Positions 24,750 to 34,669 of a DNA stretch of 64,000 nucleotides are shown here, piece by piece. The notes under the pieces are model-generated. The model was not told the DNA's origin, made no database searches, and saw nothing but the letters and a program-made list of their open reading frames with translations. Position 1 is the stretch's first letter; each line of letters opens with the position of its first letter. Origin of the DNA: Eubacteriales bacterium (lineage in GTDB: Bacteria; Bacillota; Clostridia; Oscillospirales; Butyricicoccaceae); assembly GCA_030524285.1 (NCBI GenBank), contig JAUNGQ010000004.1, positions 24,408 through 88,407 of the forward strand. Direction: 5' to 3'. Both the position numbers and the translations under genes were made by a program.

Positions 24750-26555
24750 TTATTTCAGCAGATAAGAACTGCTGTTTTCCTTTGTTGTAGTAGTTTCACC
24801 ATTCTGTGTTACAGTTTTATACAGCGTTGCATGCTTATAGCGTCCGCTGTAATAGGTCTTGCTGGAGAAGGAAATTTCCTTTTCCTCTGTCTTGGTGCCG
24901 ACAATGGAAACAGACAGAGAGCCACCGCCTACGCTTGTCACAATTTTAACCGGATAATCGGTATTGTTAACAAACTTAAAGTCCTTACTGCCCCAGTATA
25001 CCGCTGCATCCTGCGATACCGGTGTATAGGAAACCTGGAACTGATGGCAATAACGTTCAGTTACCTCCAGATCGGCACGTAGAACAGCCATATAAATGGT
25101 AGAAGATACCTGACATACGCCGCCGCCAAGACCGTCAACCTCCTGGCCATCGGAGTAGATGATTGCGGAACGATAACCGCGTGCCGCAGTACGCTCACCT
25201 ACGGTATCATTATAGGAAAATTCCTCTCCCGGGTTCAGAATGGTTTCATCAACCGAGTTTGCTGCCAGACGTACATTGGTGGTACGTCCACCCACACCGC
25301 CGTTATAATATGTCGTGGTAGAACCAAGCGTATCGCGGAACAGGACCGGCTCCAAATCCGCCTTTTTGATGGTAGCTTCGGTCAGCTCAATCGGAATGCT
25401 GTAGCTCTGCTCGGTTGCATCGCCCAGTGCAGAGGCAATCGCGCTCTGTTCAACCTTTACGCCGTCAACAGCTTCGATGATGGTCTTGCCGTCTTCCTTA
25501 TCAACCGTTGCATTCTTCGGGTCAGTATTGACATCACTTGCAATTGCTTCCGCATCCGGCTTTTCCTGATCGACTGCATAGGTGTCAATCGTGTATGCCG
25601 CCAGATTAACATTCTCTGCCTGCGCTGTCATGTCCTTCTTTACCTGATCGACATCAAAACCAACGCCTTGCGTACCGGTATCAACCTTGAGCTGCTTGTT
25701 TTCCTTATCAACCTCCCAGCTCGGCTGAATCGGATCATACGCCAGATCTGCGGCAATGCTGTCAACCTCAGCTGCGACAGCGCCTTCCTTGAGCGTTGCA
25801 TTCATAGAAATGTTGCGCCCACCGAACATGCATCCAAGAACTGTGCTGACACGCTGGAAATAGCCGCCTTCACGGCCCATTCTGTATGCCTGCTCTGCAG
25901 AGGCCGCACTGTCTACAGACTCTGCCACATCTGCAAGCTTGATCTGATAGGTCTTATCCTGCGCAACTACCATATCTGTGCCGGTCAGCTCTATGCTTTT
26001 ATCAAAAATACCGTTCTGCACGTCTCCTGCGATATATGCCTGCGCCTCATCCTGCGTCATGCCGCTCAGTTTATACTCATCGGCCACCGTAACACCCGGA
26101 TAAATCTTGCCATATGTATAAACAAACACGCTAAACGCAACGACTGCAACCACAGCAACACCGGCAACAACTGCTGCCACACGCTTTGCCATGCTCTTCT
26201 TTTTCGGCGGCTGACTGTCAGCGTCCTCCACCGATGTTTCCGGCTGTTCTTCCGACACATCAGCCTCCTGCTGCGCTTCTACATTCTCTGGCTCAGCAGC
26301 TTCTGACGCCTCCGGCTGTACTTCCTCCTGCTCCGGTTTTCCGGCAGCATTCGACTGTTTGCTGTCCGTATGCAGGCTTGCACCACTGATGTTGACCGGC
26401 GTCGCTGCCACCCATGTGCCATCCTTTGTCTTTTTCTTCATTTCAAAGGCTGCTGCATCAGCTTCTGCCTCTTCTGTAACGACAGGAAATCCTTTCGTCG
26501 ATTCCTCTATGCCGTTATCCTCCGGTGTGATCCCGGACTTGTTCGTATCTTTCAT
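24750..26555 (-). CDS. VanW-family envelope protein with peptidoglycan-binding-like repeats
   Basis: A 601-residue protein. The N-terminal 120 residues are acidic and low-complexity (many Glu/Ala/Pro), followed by KKKSMAKRVA and one transmembrane segment (about 122-145). The outside part has two putative peptidoglycan-binding 4-like regions (about 145-390). The VanW domain follows (about 400-530), with TNVRLAANSVDETILNPGEEFSYNDTVGERTAARGY in parts and GGGVCQVSSTIYMAVL. The short tail is Lys/Thr-rich. VanW domains occur in wall-associated proteins of unknown enzymology. I chose the ATG at 26555, with AGGAGG 11 nt upstream; the frame is open further up. Confidence 0.82.
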   Translation of the reverse strand: MKDTNKSGITPEDNGIEESTKGFPVVTEEAEADAAAFEMKKKTKDGTWVAATPVNISGASLHTDSKQSNAAGKPEQEEVQPEASEAAEPENVEAQQEADVSEEQPETSVEDADSQPPKKKSMAKRVAAVVAGVAVVAVVAFSVFVYTYGKIYPGVTVADEYKLSGMTQDEAQAYIAGDVQNGIFDKSIELTGTDMVVAQDKTYQIKLADVAESVDSAASAEQAYRMGREGGYFQRVSTVLGCMFGGRNISMNATLKEGAVAAEVDSIAADLAYDPIQPSWEVDKENKQLKVDTGTQGVGFDVDQVKKDMTAQAENVNLAAYTIDTYAVDQEKPDAEAIASDVNTDPKNATVDKEDGKTIIEAVDGVKVEQSAIASALGDATEQSYSIPIELTEATIKKADLEPVLFRDTLGSTTTYYNGGVGGRTTNVRLAANSVDETILNPGEEFSYNDTVGERTAARGYRSAIIYSDGQEVDGLGGGVCQVSSTIYMAVLRADLEVTERYCHQFQVSYTPVSQDAAVYWGSKDFKFVNNTDYPVKIVTSVGGGSLSVSIVGTKTEEKEISFSSKTYYSGRYKHATLYKTVTQNGETTTTKENSSSYLLK

Positions 26556-26746
26556 GCAGTCAATGTCCTCCTGCTTTTTCTGTAAAACATCTTTGCAACG
26601 ATCTCTTTGCGTCCAGCAGTTTCCTACTGAACCAATAGTATTATCATAGTGCATGACGAGAAAAAATACAATTACAAAATCGAAACAATTCCGTGTCTAT
26701 TTGATATCATTTTCGGTAACATTGCAAAAAAAGCTGTGATTCGTCC

Positions 26747-27841
26747 TTATACGTTGAAACGGAACACAACAATATCGCCGTCACGCATGACATATTCCTT
26801 GCCCTCTGAACGGACAAGGCCCTTTTCCTTCGCTGCTGTCATCGTACCGCATGCCATCAGGTCATCATAGGAAACAACCTCCGCACGGATAAAGCCGCGC
26901 TCGAAATCGGTATGAATCTTGCCGGCAGCCTGCGGCGCCTTGGTACCCTTTTCAATTGTCCACGCACGAACCTCCTTCGGGCCCGCGGTCAGGAAGCTCA
27001 TGAGCCCCAGCAGGTCATAGCATACACGGATCAGGCGGTCCAAACCAGATTCCTCCAGCCCCAGCTCGGACAGGAATAGCTCCTTTTCATCCTCTTCCAG
27101 ACTTGCAATATCCTGCTCCATCTGGGCACAGATTGGGAGCACCATCGAGCCTTCTGCATCTGCAATACGGCGCACTGCTGCCAGACGCTCATTTTCGGTT
27201 TCATCACCAGTAAAGCCATTTTCATCCACATTTGCAGCATAGATGACCGGTTTGGAGGAAAGCAGATCGACGGTGTCAATCAGTTCCTTCTGCTCCTCAA
27301 ACTCTGCAAAGGTACGCGCTGTCTTACCCTGCTCCAGATGGGCGTGCAGGCGTTCAAAGACTGCAATTTCCTCGTTATATTTCTTATCGCCCTTTGCCAG
27401 CTTCCTGGACCGCTCAATCCGGCGCTCCAGCAGCTCCATATCCGACAGGATCAGCTCCAGATTGATGGTTTCAATATCACGTTCCGGATCAATACTGCCC
27501 TCTACATGGACAATATTGGGGTTATCGAAGCAGCGTACAACGTGTACAATTGCATCCACCTCACGGATATGGGACAGGAACTTGTTGCCAAGGCCCTCAC
27601 CCTTGGAGGCGCCGCGCACCAGTCCTGCAATATCGACAAACTCAACAACTGCCGGAATGGTCTTCGGCGGCTGATACATTTCTGTCAGTTTATCCAGCCG
27701 CTCATCCGGCACGCTTACCATACCGACATTCGGGTCAATGGTACAAAACGGGTAATTTGCTGATTCTGCACCGGCATTTGTAATGGCATTGAACAGTGTG
27801 CTCTTGCCTACATTTGGCAGTCCGACAATACCAAGCTTCAT
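26747..27841 (-). CDS. ychF: Redox-regulated ATPase / OBG-family GTPase-like YchF
   Basis: A 364-residue YchF protein. The P-loop is GLPNVGKSTLFNAIT (residues 7-21). NYPFCTIDPNVG and VDIAGLVRGASKGEGLGNKFL are the switch regions of the family. The usual G4 motif is altered (YAANVDE), consistent with ATP preference. The C-terminal TGS domain ends with KEYVMRDGDIVVFRFNV. YchF binds ribosomes and participates in stress responses and translation. AAAGGAGAGAACATC precedes the ATG. Confidence 0.96.
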   Translation of the reverse strand: MKLGIVGLPNVGKSTLFNAITNAGAESANYPFCTIDPNVGMVSVPDERLDKLTEMYQPPKTIPAVVEFVDIAGLVRGASKGEGLGNKFLSHIREVDAIVHVVRCFDNPNIVHVEGSIDPERDIETINLELILSDMELLERRIERSRKLAKGDKKYNEEIAVFERLHAHLEQGKTARTFAEFEEQKELIDTVDLLSSKPVIYAANVDENGFTGDETENERLAAVRRIADAEGSMVLPICAQMEQDIASLEEDEKELFLSELGLEESGLDRLIRVCYDLLGLMSFLTAGPKEVRAWTIEKGTKAPQAAGKIHTDFERGFIRAEVVSYDDLMACGTMTAAKEKGLVRSEGKEYVMRDGDIVVFRFNV

Positions 27842-28031
27842 GATGTTCTCTCCTTTGATCTATCAGTTGGGAGGCAGTCTGCTGCCCCATGATTTTTCAC
27901 ATACTTTAATAGTATACACCTGTTCCCCGCCGCTTGCAAGCACTCCAATGTGGTCAGTGTAACAGAATTGCAACAATTTTTTACTTGTAATTTTGGAAGG
28001 TGAAATTGTGTACATTTTGTGTAAATCATTT

Positions 28032-28037
28032 TATAAT
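28032..28037 (+). promoter_or_regulatory. -10 element upstream of the phospholipase-C-like gene
   Basis: A perfect TATAAT lies 71 nt before the preferred start. A convincing -35 at standard spacing was not found. Confidence 0.35.
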
Positions 28038-28108
28038 AGTAACAAATCAATTACAAAATCATCCGCATGATCTCGGATGTACTGTTATTCGGAGGTATCG
28101 CAAAAATC

Positions 28109-29017
28109 ATGCCTGCGCTTGTCTCTCATCATCTGTTTGCCGAATCCGCCTTAAAACAGGCGCAGCCCTATCTGGCAAACGCGGCCGCTGCTGCTCCGCT
28201 TGCTTTCCGTTGGGGCGCACAGGGACCGGACATCCTATTTTACCATCAGCCATTATATGAAAACAGTGTTTCCCGCACGGGGCACAGGATTCACAACGAA
28301 CGGGTTTCCCGCATGTTTTCCGCAATGGTTTCGGAATGCGCCCATATGAATACACCAGAGTCCTCTGCCTATCTGTTGGGCTTCTGCTGTCACTATACAC
28401 TTGACCGGTTAGCGCATCCGTTTGTCACCTATATCGCCAATCACCGGATTGACCCGCTGTATCCGCAGCTATCCTATGATGCACAGCATAATCTATGTGA
28501 ATCCGAGCTGGATCGCGCACTGATTGCAGCTGCTCATTCCGGCAATCCTGCGTATTTCCAATCCTATATGCTGCTATCCATCGACAATAAAACAGCCAAT
28601 ACCATCGGTGCCATGCTGTCCAATAGCATCTGGACCGTCTATGGAACACGTATCCCGCCCAAGGCAATCAAATCCTCCATGCGTTCTATGCTGCACATCC
28701 AACATCTGCTGCATGACCGCAGTGGGCGAAGGCATTCCACTGTCAGCTGGATCGAACGCCATATCGGCTCTTCCGGCTTTGTTTCCAGCCTGATCCGTCC
28801 GATTCATCCACTGGACACCGACTGCGTCAATATGAGCCACCAGCCATGGATTGACGCTGCAACACCGCGCTTGCATCGTGATACGGATTATTTCCAGATT
28901 CTTGAGCAGGCACAGCGCCCCGCCACCCAGCTTATGGAGGCGTGCTATGATGCCGTGCAGACCGGCGATCCCCTCCCCCAGTATCTTTTTCCAACGAACT
29001 ATCTGGGATTGCTGTAA
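28109..29017 (+). CDS. Zinc-dependent phospholipase-C-like protein
   Basis: A 302-residue protein beginning MPALVSHHLFAESAL, the typical N-terminus of clostridial zinc-dependent PLC-family proteins. Candidate zinc ligands include the HH pair near residue 7, GPDILFYHQPLYE, GHRIHNERVSRMF, GFCCHYTLDRLAHPF (His/Asp cluster near residue 104) and HNLCESELDR. No signal peptide is seen. The family hydrolyses phospholipids in secreted toxins, but these cytosolic relatives are uncharacterised. I preferred ATG 28109, with GGAGG 13 nt upstream, over the in-frame ATG at 28067, which lacks a site. Confidence 0.78.
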   Translation: MPALVSHHLFAESALKQAQPYLANAAAAAPLAFRWGAQGPDILFYHQPLYENSVSRTGHRIHNERVSRMFSAMVSECAHMNTPESSAYLLGFCCHYTLDRLAHPFVTYIANHRIDPLYPQLSYDAQHNLCESELDRALIAAAHSGNPAYFQSYMLLSIDNKTANTIGAMLSNSIWTVYGTRIPPKAIKSSMRSMLHIQHLLHDRSGRRHSTVSWIERHIGSSGFVSSLIRPIHPLDTDCVNMSHQPWIDAATPRLHRDTDYFQILEQAQRPATQLMEACYDAVQTGDPLPQYLFPTNYLGLL

Positions 29018-29059
29018 TACAGCATCGTGTCATGCTTTCACTTCTGTATTGTATGTAAA

Positions 29060-29105
29060 AAAACAGCATTTCGGTTTCCTTTACCGAAATGCTGTTTTGT
29101 TTTTA
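29060..29105. terminator. Bidirectional terminator
   Basis: AAAACAGCATTTCGGT (29060-29075) pairs perfectly over 16 bp with its complement at 29083-29098, with T-rich flanks on both strands. It serves both convergent genes. Confidence 0.9.
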
Positions 29106-29978
29106 ATCCTTTGATTTCCGCATCGTGCCTGTAAGCTGCAATAACAGATAAAGCCCGACGAATACAGCAATATAAATCCGCAGAGCGCCACCCGTTCCCA
29201 GCCATTGCGTCATACTCAGGTCTGTATTAGACCGAAACATCCAGATGAGCGCACCGCCTGTATTGACAAACGCCAGATACACAGCGATGCCAGCCGATGC
29301 AACCCATCGGGCCGCTGCCCCTTTTGCCGAATACAAGAAGCTGCCCATGCTGTAAAATGCGGTCATGATTGCAATAATCATCAGCAACAGATAGCTGTAA
29401 TCTGACAACACCGGATTGCCGCTGTTTTCATGGTAGACCATAATCAAATCCAGACAGCACCAGAATATCGGAATGGTAACAAACAATCCAGTGGATTTGA
29501 CCGCCTGCTTGTCTGCACCCTGCCGCAGGGCCAGCAGCAGCATGCAGATTCCCGATACCATACCCAGAACCCACATCACAGCAGTTGCCGATGCAATCAG
29601 TGTGCCCGGCATCAGAATCGTATCGCCATATACCGTTGCCTGTTCTACGCACTGCTCCGGGACTCGGAGCAATCCAATACCACATAAGATCGCTGTGCAA
29701 ATACCGAAGAACGCACAGATAACACGAACTCCGCTAGGCATACCGCAGTACATCTGCTCAAAGCTCCAACTGCTGCGCTTTGCAAAACCGAGCTTCCCAG
29801 CCAGCGCTGCTGACAGCACGACAACAATGGTAAGCGCCATCAGGATAGTTGCCGGCAGATAGCCTGCCACAGGCAGGCCGCTTTCCGCTTCATAGCCGAA
29901 CAACAGGCTCATCCCGCGCAGGACACCGCCACACACGCCCACCAACAGAATCCATATCAAATATAGCTTATTTTTCAT
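29103..29978 (-). CDS. Polytopic membrane protein of unknown function
   Basis: A 291-residue protein with about eight hydrophobic segments spread along its length (for example 4-22, 38-60, 84-103, 128-150, 165-180, 193-212, 224-245 and 262-283). I recognise no family motif. It starts 21 nt after the secA stop on the same strand, so it is probably co-transcribed with secA at lower level; its ribosome-binding site (AAGGGTAAGG) is rather far from the ATG. A transporter or accessory envelope role cannot be told from the sequence. Confidence 0.7.
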   Translation of the reverse strand: MKNKLYLIWILLVGVCGGVLRGMSLLFGYEAESGLPVAGYLPATILMALTIVVVLSAALAGKLGFAKRSSWSFEQMYCGMPSGVRVICAFFGICTAILCGIGLLRVPEQCVEQATVYGDTILMPGTLIASATAVMWVLGMVSGICMLLLALRQGADKQAVKSTGLFVTIPIFWCCLDLIMVYHENSGNPVLSDYSYLLLMIIAIMTAFYSMGSFLYSAKGAAARWVASAGIAVYLAFVNTGGALIWMFRSNTDLSMTQWLGTGGALRIYIAVFVGLYLLLQLTGTMRKSKD

Positions 29979-29999
29979 GAGAGATATGCGCCTTACCCT

Positions 30000-32828
30000 T
30001 TATGCATTGCGCCCGCAGCATTTTTTATATTTTTTGCCGCTTCCGCACGGGCACGGATCATTGCGTCCCGGCTTCTTCACAGCTTTCTGCGGGGTCTTTT
30101 TTACAGTTTCATCGCCGGAGGTTCCGGTTTCCTCTGCTACCTTTTCACGCTTTGGCGGCTCCTTGACGCGGATACGTGCCAAATACATCATGCGGACCGT
30201 ATCCTCCCGGATCATGGCAATCATCTGATCATACATATCCGAGCCCTCGCGCTTGTATTCCACAACCGGGTCATGCTGCGCATAGGCGCGCAGGCGGACG
30301 CCGTTTCTCAGCTCGGTCATCGCATCAATGTGCTCCATCCACTTTTCATCTACATTGCGCAGCAGGACAACACGCTCCAGCTCACGCATAATATCCGGCG
30401 TAATTTCCTGTTCCTTTGCCGCGTAAACTCCGTGAGCGAGGTCACAAATTTCATTGGTCAGCGCCTCCGGCATCAGATCATTTAGCTCTTCATTGGTAAA
30501 CTGCAAATCCTCCGGTTTCAGGAACAGCCCGAGGAAATGACGTTTGATTGATTCAATATCCTCCGCCTCTACATATGGCTTTTCACCCAGTACACCGTGC
30601 ACTGTTGTCTCAATGACACTGTCAACCATACTGAGGATCGATTCATGCAGATCCTGTCCATCCAGTACATCCTGACGCTGCTTGTAAATAACCTCACGCT
30701 GGGTATTCAGCACGTCATCATATTGCAGGACATTCTTACGAATCTGGAAGTTGCGGGACTCCACCTTCTTCTGCGCGCTTTCAATTGCACCGGACAGCAT
30801 TTTCTGATCGATGGGTGTGTCGTCATCCATCCCCATCTTATCCAACATACCCATCACGCGTTCGGTGCCGAACAGGCGCATCAGGTCATCCTCCATCGAG
30901 ATATAGAAGCTGGACTCGCCCGGGTCACCCTGACGTCCGGATCGTCCGCGCAGCTGGTTATCAATACGTCTGGATTCATGCCGTTCCGTGCCAAGAATAT
31001 ACAGGCCGCCCGCCTCACGGACACGTTCGCCCTCGGCATCCGTCTGCTTTTTAAATTCCTGATAATGGCGCTGGAATTCCGCTCTTGCTTTGAGAATGTC
31101 CTCGTTATCCGTCTCGGCATAACCGGTTGCTTCTGCAATGATGATTTCATCAAAGCCCGCCTTACGCAGCGCTGCAACCGCCATATTTTCCGCATTGCCG
31201 CCCAGCACGATATCGGTACCACGTCCTGCCATGTTGGTTGCAATCGTCACCGCACCATAGCGTCCTGCCTGTGCGACAATTTCTGCTTCCTGCTCATGGA
31301 ATTTCGCGTTCAGGACATTATGCGAAATGCCTTCCTTCTTTAACAGCCTGGACAACGTTTCACTCTTTTCGATGGAAACCGTACCAACCAGAATCGGCTG
31401 TCCTTTTGCATTGCATTCCTTGATCTTCCGGATTACTGCACGGAATTTGCCTTCCTCGGAGCGATATACCGCATCGGCATTGTCAATACGTGCTATCGGC
31501 TTATTGGTTGGAATCTCAATGACATCCAGCTTATAGATTTCACGGAATTCATCTTCCTCCGTCAATGCCGTACCGGTCATGCCGGACAGCTTGCCATACA
31601 TACGGAAGTAATTCTGGAACGTAATCGTAGCCAGCGTCTTGCTCTCGCGCTGTACCTGTACATGTTCCTTGGCTTCGATTGCCTGATGCAGACCTTCATT
31701 GTAACGGCGTCCAAACATCAGACGGCCAGTATTTTCATCAACAATGATGATTTCATTGTCACGGATAACATAATCGACATCGCGCTTCATAATGCCATGC
31801 GCACGCAGCGCCTGATTGATATGATGCGCCAGCGTTGCATTTTCCGGATCTGCCAGATTGGCAATATTGAAATACTGCTCCGCCTTCTTCTGACCACCCA
31901 CAGACAGCACAGCAGTCTTGGCCTTTTCATCGACAACATAGTCCGCATTGATCTGTGCCAAAATCTGACGGTCTTCATCGGTGAGGGGCTTTGCCTTGGA
32001 TGGATTCGCCCTGCGCTCCTCTTCTTCCAGGCGCAGGCGTTCCCCTTCCTCTTCCAGATCCAGCTTGTCATCCGTTTCCTTAATGCGATAACACTTCAGG
32101 CGGCTGACAAAGCTTTCGGCACGCTGATACAAATCTGTAGATTTATCGCCGCGTCCGGAAATAATCAGCGGGGTACGTGCTTCATCGATCAGAATGGAGT
32201 CAACCTCATCGACGATGGCAAACGCATGTCCGCGCTGTACCATGTTCTGCTTATAGGTTGCCATGTTATCACGCAGATAGTCAAAGCCGAACTCATTGTT
32301 CGTACCATAGGTAATATCCGCCTGATACATGCCCTTACGCTGATCCGGCGGAACCTCATGAATGACAAGGCCAACCGTCATACCGAGGAAGCGGTAAACC
32401 TTGCCCATCCATTCACTGTCTCGTTTTGCCAGATAGTCATTAACAGTTACGATATGTACGCCCTTTCCGGCAATAGCATTCAAATACGCCGGTAAGGTTG
32501 CTACCAGCGTCTTGCCTTCACCGGTCTTCATTTCCGCGATACGGCCCTGATGCAGGACAATGCCGCCGATAATCTGTACCCGATAATGCCGTAAGCCCAA
32601 AACGCGCCATGCAGCCTCACGTATGGTTGCAAACGCCTCCGGCAGAAGGTCATCCAGAGATTCCCCTTCCTGATACCGCTTTCTGAATTCATCTGTTTTG
32701 GCCCGCAGCTCTGCGTCTGTGAGCTTTTTGTATTCTTCCTCAAGCGCATCTACCTTGTCCGCAATCGGACGGATGCGCTTAAGCTCATGGTCACTATGCG
32801 TGCCAAAAATTTTCTCTAAAAAACCCAT
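30000..32828 (-). CDS. secA: Preprotein translocase ATPase SecA
   Basis: A 942-residue ATPase that drives protein export through SecYEG. Walker A is [18 protein letters not shown] near residue 95, with further motifs [37 protein letters not shown] (DEVD Walker B) and [14 protein letters not shown]. The preprotein cross-linking, helical-wing and scaffold regions follow. The last 20 residues are the zinc-binding SEC-C motif, [16 protein letters not shown] charged insert rich in Glu/Arg (about 265-300) lies within the nucleotide-binding region. ATG 32828 follows AGAGAGGATC and gives the usual MGFLEKIFG start. Confidence 0.98.
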   Translation of the reverse strand: MGFLEKIFGTHSDHELKRIRPIADKVDALEEEYKKLTDAELRAKTDEFRKRYQEGESLDDLLPEAFATIREAAWRVLGLRHYRVQIIGGIVLHQGRIAEMKTGEGKTLVATLPAYLNAIAGKGVHIVTVNDYLAKRDSEWMGKVYRFLGMTVGLVIHEVPPDQRKGMYQADITYGTNNEFGFDYLRDNMATYKQNMVQRGHAFAIVDEVDSILIDEARTPLIISGRGDKSTDLYQRAESFVSRLKCYRIKETDDKLDLEEEGERLRLEEEERRANPSKAKPLTDEDRQILAQINADYVVDEKAKTAVLSVGGQKKAEQYFNIANLADPENATLAHHINQALRAHGIMKRDVDYVIRDNEIIIVDENTGRLMFGRRYNEGLHQAIEAKEHVQVQRESKTLATITFQNYFRMYGKLSGMTGTALTEEDEFREIYKLDVIEIPTNKPIARIDNADAVYRSEEGKFRAVIRKIKECNAKGQPILVGTVSIEKSETLSRLLKKEGISHNVLNAKFHEQEAEIVAQAGRYGAVTIATNMAGRGTDIVLGGNAENMAVAALRKAGFDEIIIAEATGYAETDNEDILKARAEFQRHYQEFKKQTDAEGERVREAGGLYILGTERHESRRIDNQLRGRSGRQGDPGESSFYISMEDDLMRLFGTERVMGMLDKMGMDDDTPIDQKMLSGAIESAQKKVESRNFQIRKNVLQYDDVLNTQREVIYKQRQDVLDGQDLHESILSMVDSVIETTVHGVLGEKPYVEAEDIESIKRHFLGLFLKPEDLQFTNEELNDLMPEALTNEICDLAHGVYAAKEQEITPDIMRELERVVLLRNVDEKWMEHIDAMTELRNGVRLRAYAQHDPVVEYKREGSDMYDQMIAMIREDTVRMMYLARIRVKEPPKREKVAEETGTSGDETVKKTPQKAVKKPGRNDPCPCGSGKKYKKCCGRNA

Positions 32829-33214
32829 GAAAAAAAGATCCTCTCTAACATTTAACCTAAAGAATGCAAAAAAAGTTTGTCTCTGCACACTTTATCTGGT
32901 CATTCATCTTGCATTATAGCACAAATCAATTGCAATAAAAACCAATTTTTTGTTAATTCACTGTATTTTCCGAGCTAATACAAAAAAAACTTTACTTCCA
33001 CAGTCTATTTTACTATAATATTATGTTAAGAAGACATAAAATCAGGGCAGTATGAAGTTTTTACAGGACAGATCATTCAGTCTCCCTCACCCCGCTCTGC
33101 CGGCGCGGGCAGTTCTTTCATGAGAGGGAGCCGTGCAGAGGAATTTCCTGTTATCTTTCCGTATTGCCGTAATTTTTGTATTGTAATATTTGTATGTAAT
33201 AGGAGAGTTTAGTT
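32829..33214. other. Divergent secA/prfB intergenic region
   Basis: About 385 nt of AT-rich sequence between two divergent genes. It holds the secA leader and promoter region, a degenerate palindromic repeat (33078-33134) and the prfB leader. No ORF with coding character was seen. Confidence 0.5.
33078..33134. repeat. Interspersed GAGGGAG/CTCCCTC repeat, copy 2 (degenerate)
   Basis: AGTCTCCCTCACCCCGC, then a GC-rich palindrome, AGTTCTTTC and TGAGAGGGAGCC. The block order matches copy 1 with several substitutions. Confidence 0.6.
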
Positions 33215-34342
33215 TTGGCACTCATTGAATTTGAAGAATACAAACAGAAGCTAAATGGCTTACAGCCAGCCATCGATGAGCTTGGTCAGGCATATGATCT
33301 GGAGCATACTGCCGAAGAAGTGGAAGAGCTGGAAAACCGTGCCAGTGAGCCGGGCTTCTGGGATGACATGGAAAAATCCCAAAAAATCCTCCAGCGCACC
33401 AAGGCCCTCAAGGATAAGCTTGAAGGCTATCAGCATCTTTGCTCCCAGCAGGAAGATCTACTGACGCTGTGTGATCTCGCGCTGGAAATGGAAGACGATT
33501 CCATGCTGGATGAGTTGAAGGAAGGCTTTGCCGCACTACAGGATGATCTGGAACGCCGCAAGCTGGCAACCCTGCTGCTGGGTGAATATGATGCAAACAA
33601 CGCCATCCTGTCGTTCCACGCCGGTGCAGGTGGAACGGAAGCGCAGGACTGGTGCGAAATGCTGTATCGCATGTATACCCGTTGGACAGAACGCCATGGC
33701 TTCACCTACAAGATTCTGGACTATCTGGAGGGCGATGACGCTGGTCTGAAATCCGCATCCATTCTGATTGAAGGCGAGAATGCATACGGCTTTCTCAAAA
33801 GTGAATCCGGCGTACATCGTCTGGTGCGTATTTCCCCGTTTGATTCCTCCGGACGCCGCCACACCTCCTTCTCTGCTGTTGAGGTTATGCCGGAAATTGA
33901 TGATGACACCGAGGTTGATATCCGCCCGGAGGATATTGACATGCAGGTTTACCGTTCCTCTGGTGCAGGCGGTCAGCATATCAACAAAACCTCGTCCGCA
34001 GTCCGTCTGACCCACAAGCCAACCGGCATTGTTGTCAGCTGCCAGACAGAGCGAAGCCAGTTCCAGAACCGTGACAACTGTATGAAAATGCTGCGTGCAA
34101 AGCTGGTTGAAATCAAGGAACGGGAACATCTGGATAAGATTTCCGACATCAAGGGTGACCAGAAAAAGATCGAATGGGGCAGCCAGATCCGCTCCTATGT
34201 CTTCATGCCGTATACACTGGCAAAGGATACTCGTACTGCATTTGAAAACAGCAACATTGAAGCTGTTATGGATGGCGATATCGACGGCTTTATTACCGCT
34301 TATCTGACTGCGCAGGCTACTGGTGAGTTGGCAACAAAATAA
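33215..34342 (+). CDS. prfB: Peptide chain release factor 2 (no programmed frameshift)
   Basis: A 375-residue RF2. The stop-codon recognition motif SPF is in RISPFDSSGRRHTSF (about residue 206), and the peptidyl-hydrolysis GGQ is in SSGAGGQHINKTSSAVR (about 250). The reading frame is continuous from a TTG start at 33215, preceded by AGGAGAG. The CTT-TGA slippery site that regulates most bacterial prfB genes is absent: the region that would span it reads LGQAYDLEHTAEEV without interruption. The N-terminus is therefore translated normally, and autoregulation by frameshifting is not expected. Confidence 0.95.
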   Translation: MALIEFEEYKQKLNGLQPAIDELGQAYDLEHTAEEVEELENRASEPGFWDDMEKSQKILQRTKALKDKLEGYQHLCSQQEDLLTLCDLALEMEDDSMLDELKEGFAALQDDLERRKLATLLLGEYDANNAILSFHAGAGGTEAQDWCEMLYRMYTRWTERHGFTYKILDYLEGDDAGLKSASILIEGENAYGFLKSESGVHRLVRISPFDSSGRRHTSFSAVEVMPEIDDDTEVDIRPEDIDMQVYRSSGAGGQHINKTSSAVRLTHKPTGIVVSCQTERSQFQNRDNCMKMLRAKLVEIKEREHLDKISDIKGDQKKIEWGSQIRSYVFMPYTLAKDTRTAFENSNIEAVMDGDIDGFITAYLTAQATGELATK

Positions 34343-34383
34343 AAGCATCGGCCATCCTTTTTTCACCTGAACAGATGGATTTT

Positions 34384-34423
34384 CCCTTTCCCTCTCCGCA
34401 GGAGATGGGGAAGGGTTTTCTTT
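34384..34423 (+). terminator. Terminator after prfB
   Basis: CCCTTTCCCTCTCC (34384-34397) pairs with GGAGATGGGGAAGGG (34401-34415) with one bulge, followed by TTTTCTTT. Confidence 0.75.
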
Positions 34424-34597
34424 GCTGTTTTGCACAATTTTATCCGCATTTCTTTGGCCATAACAATCATGTTTCTGTTACCATTTTGTAAGATATAACC
34501 AACGCTGCAATTCTATACATGTGCAATTCATATAATTTCTTTTTCCTTGTGAAATCTGCCTATTGAATTGATAGGTAAATTGTGAGAAACTTTTTCT

Positions 34598-34630
34598 TGC
34601 ACCAAAGAGGTGCATGGAAGATGACTTCCA
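34598..34630 (+). promoter_or_regulatory. Two tandem hairpins in the leader of the EIIA-like gene
   Basis: TGCACC-AAAGA-GGTGCA (34598-34614) is followed at once by TGGAAG-ATGA-CTTCCA (34615-34630). They lie 20-50 nt upstream of the ribosome-binding site. They may stabilise the mRNA or bind a regulator; no known riboswitch or antiterminator site was recognised. Confidence 0.45.
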
Positions 34631-34669
34631 TAATTTATTTTTGTTTTCTTCTGAAGGAGAAGATTGATT

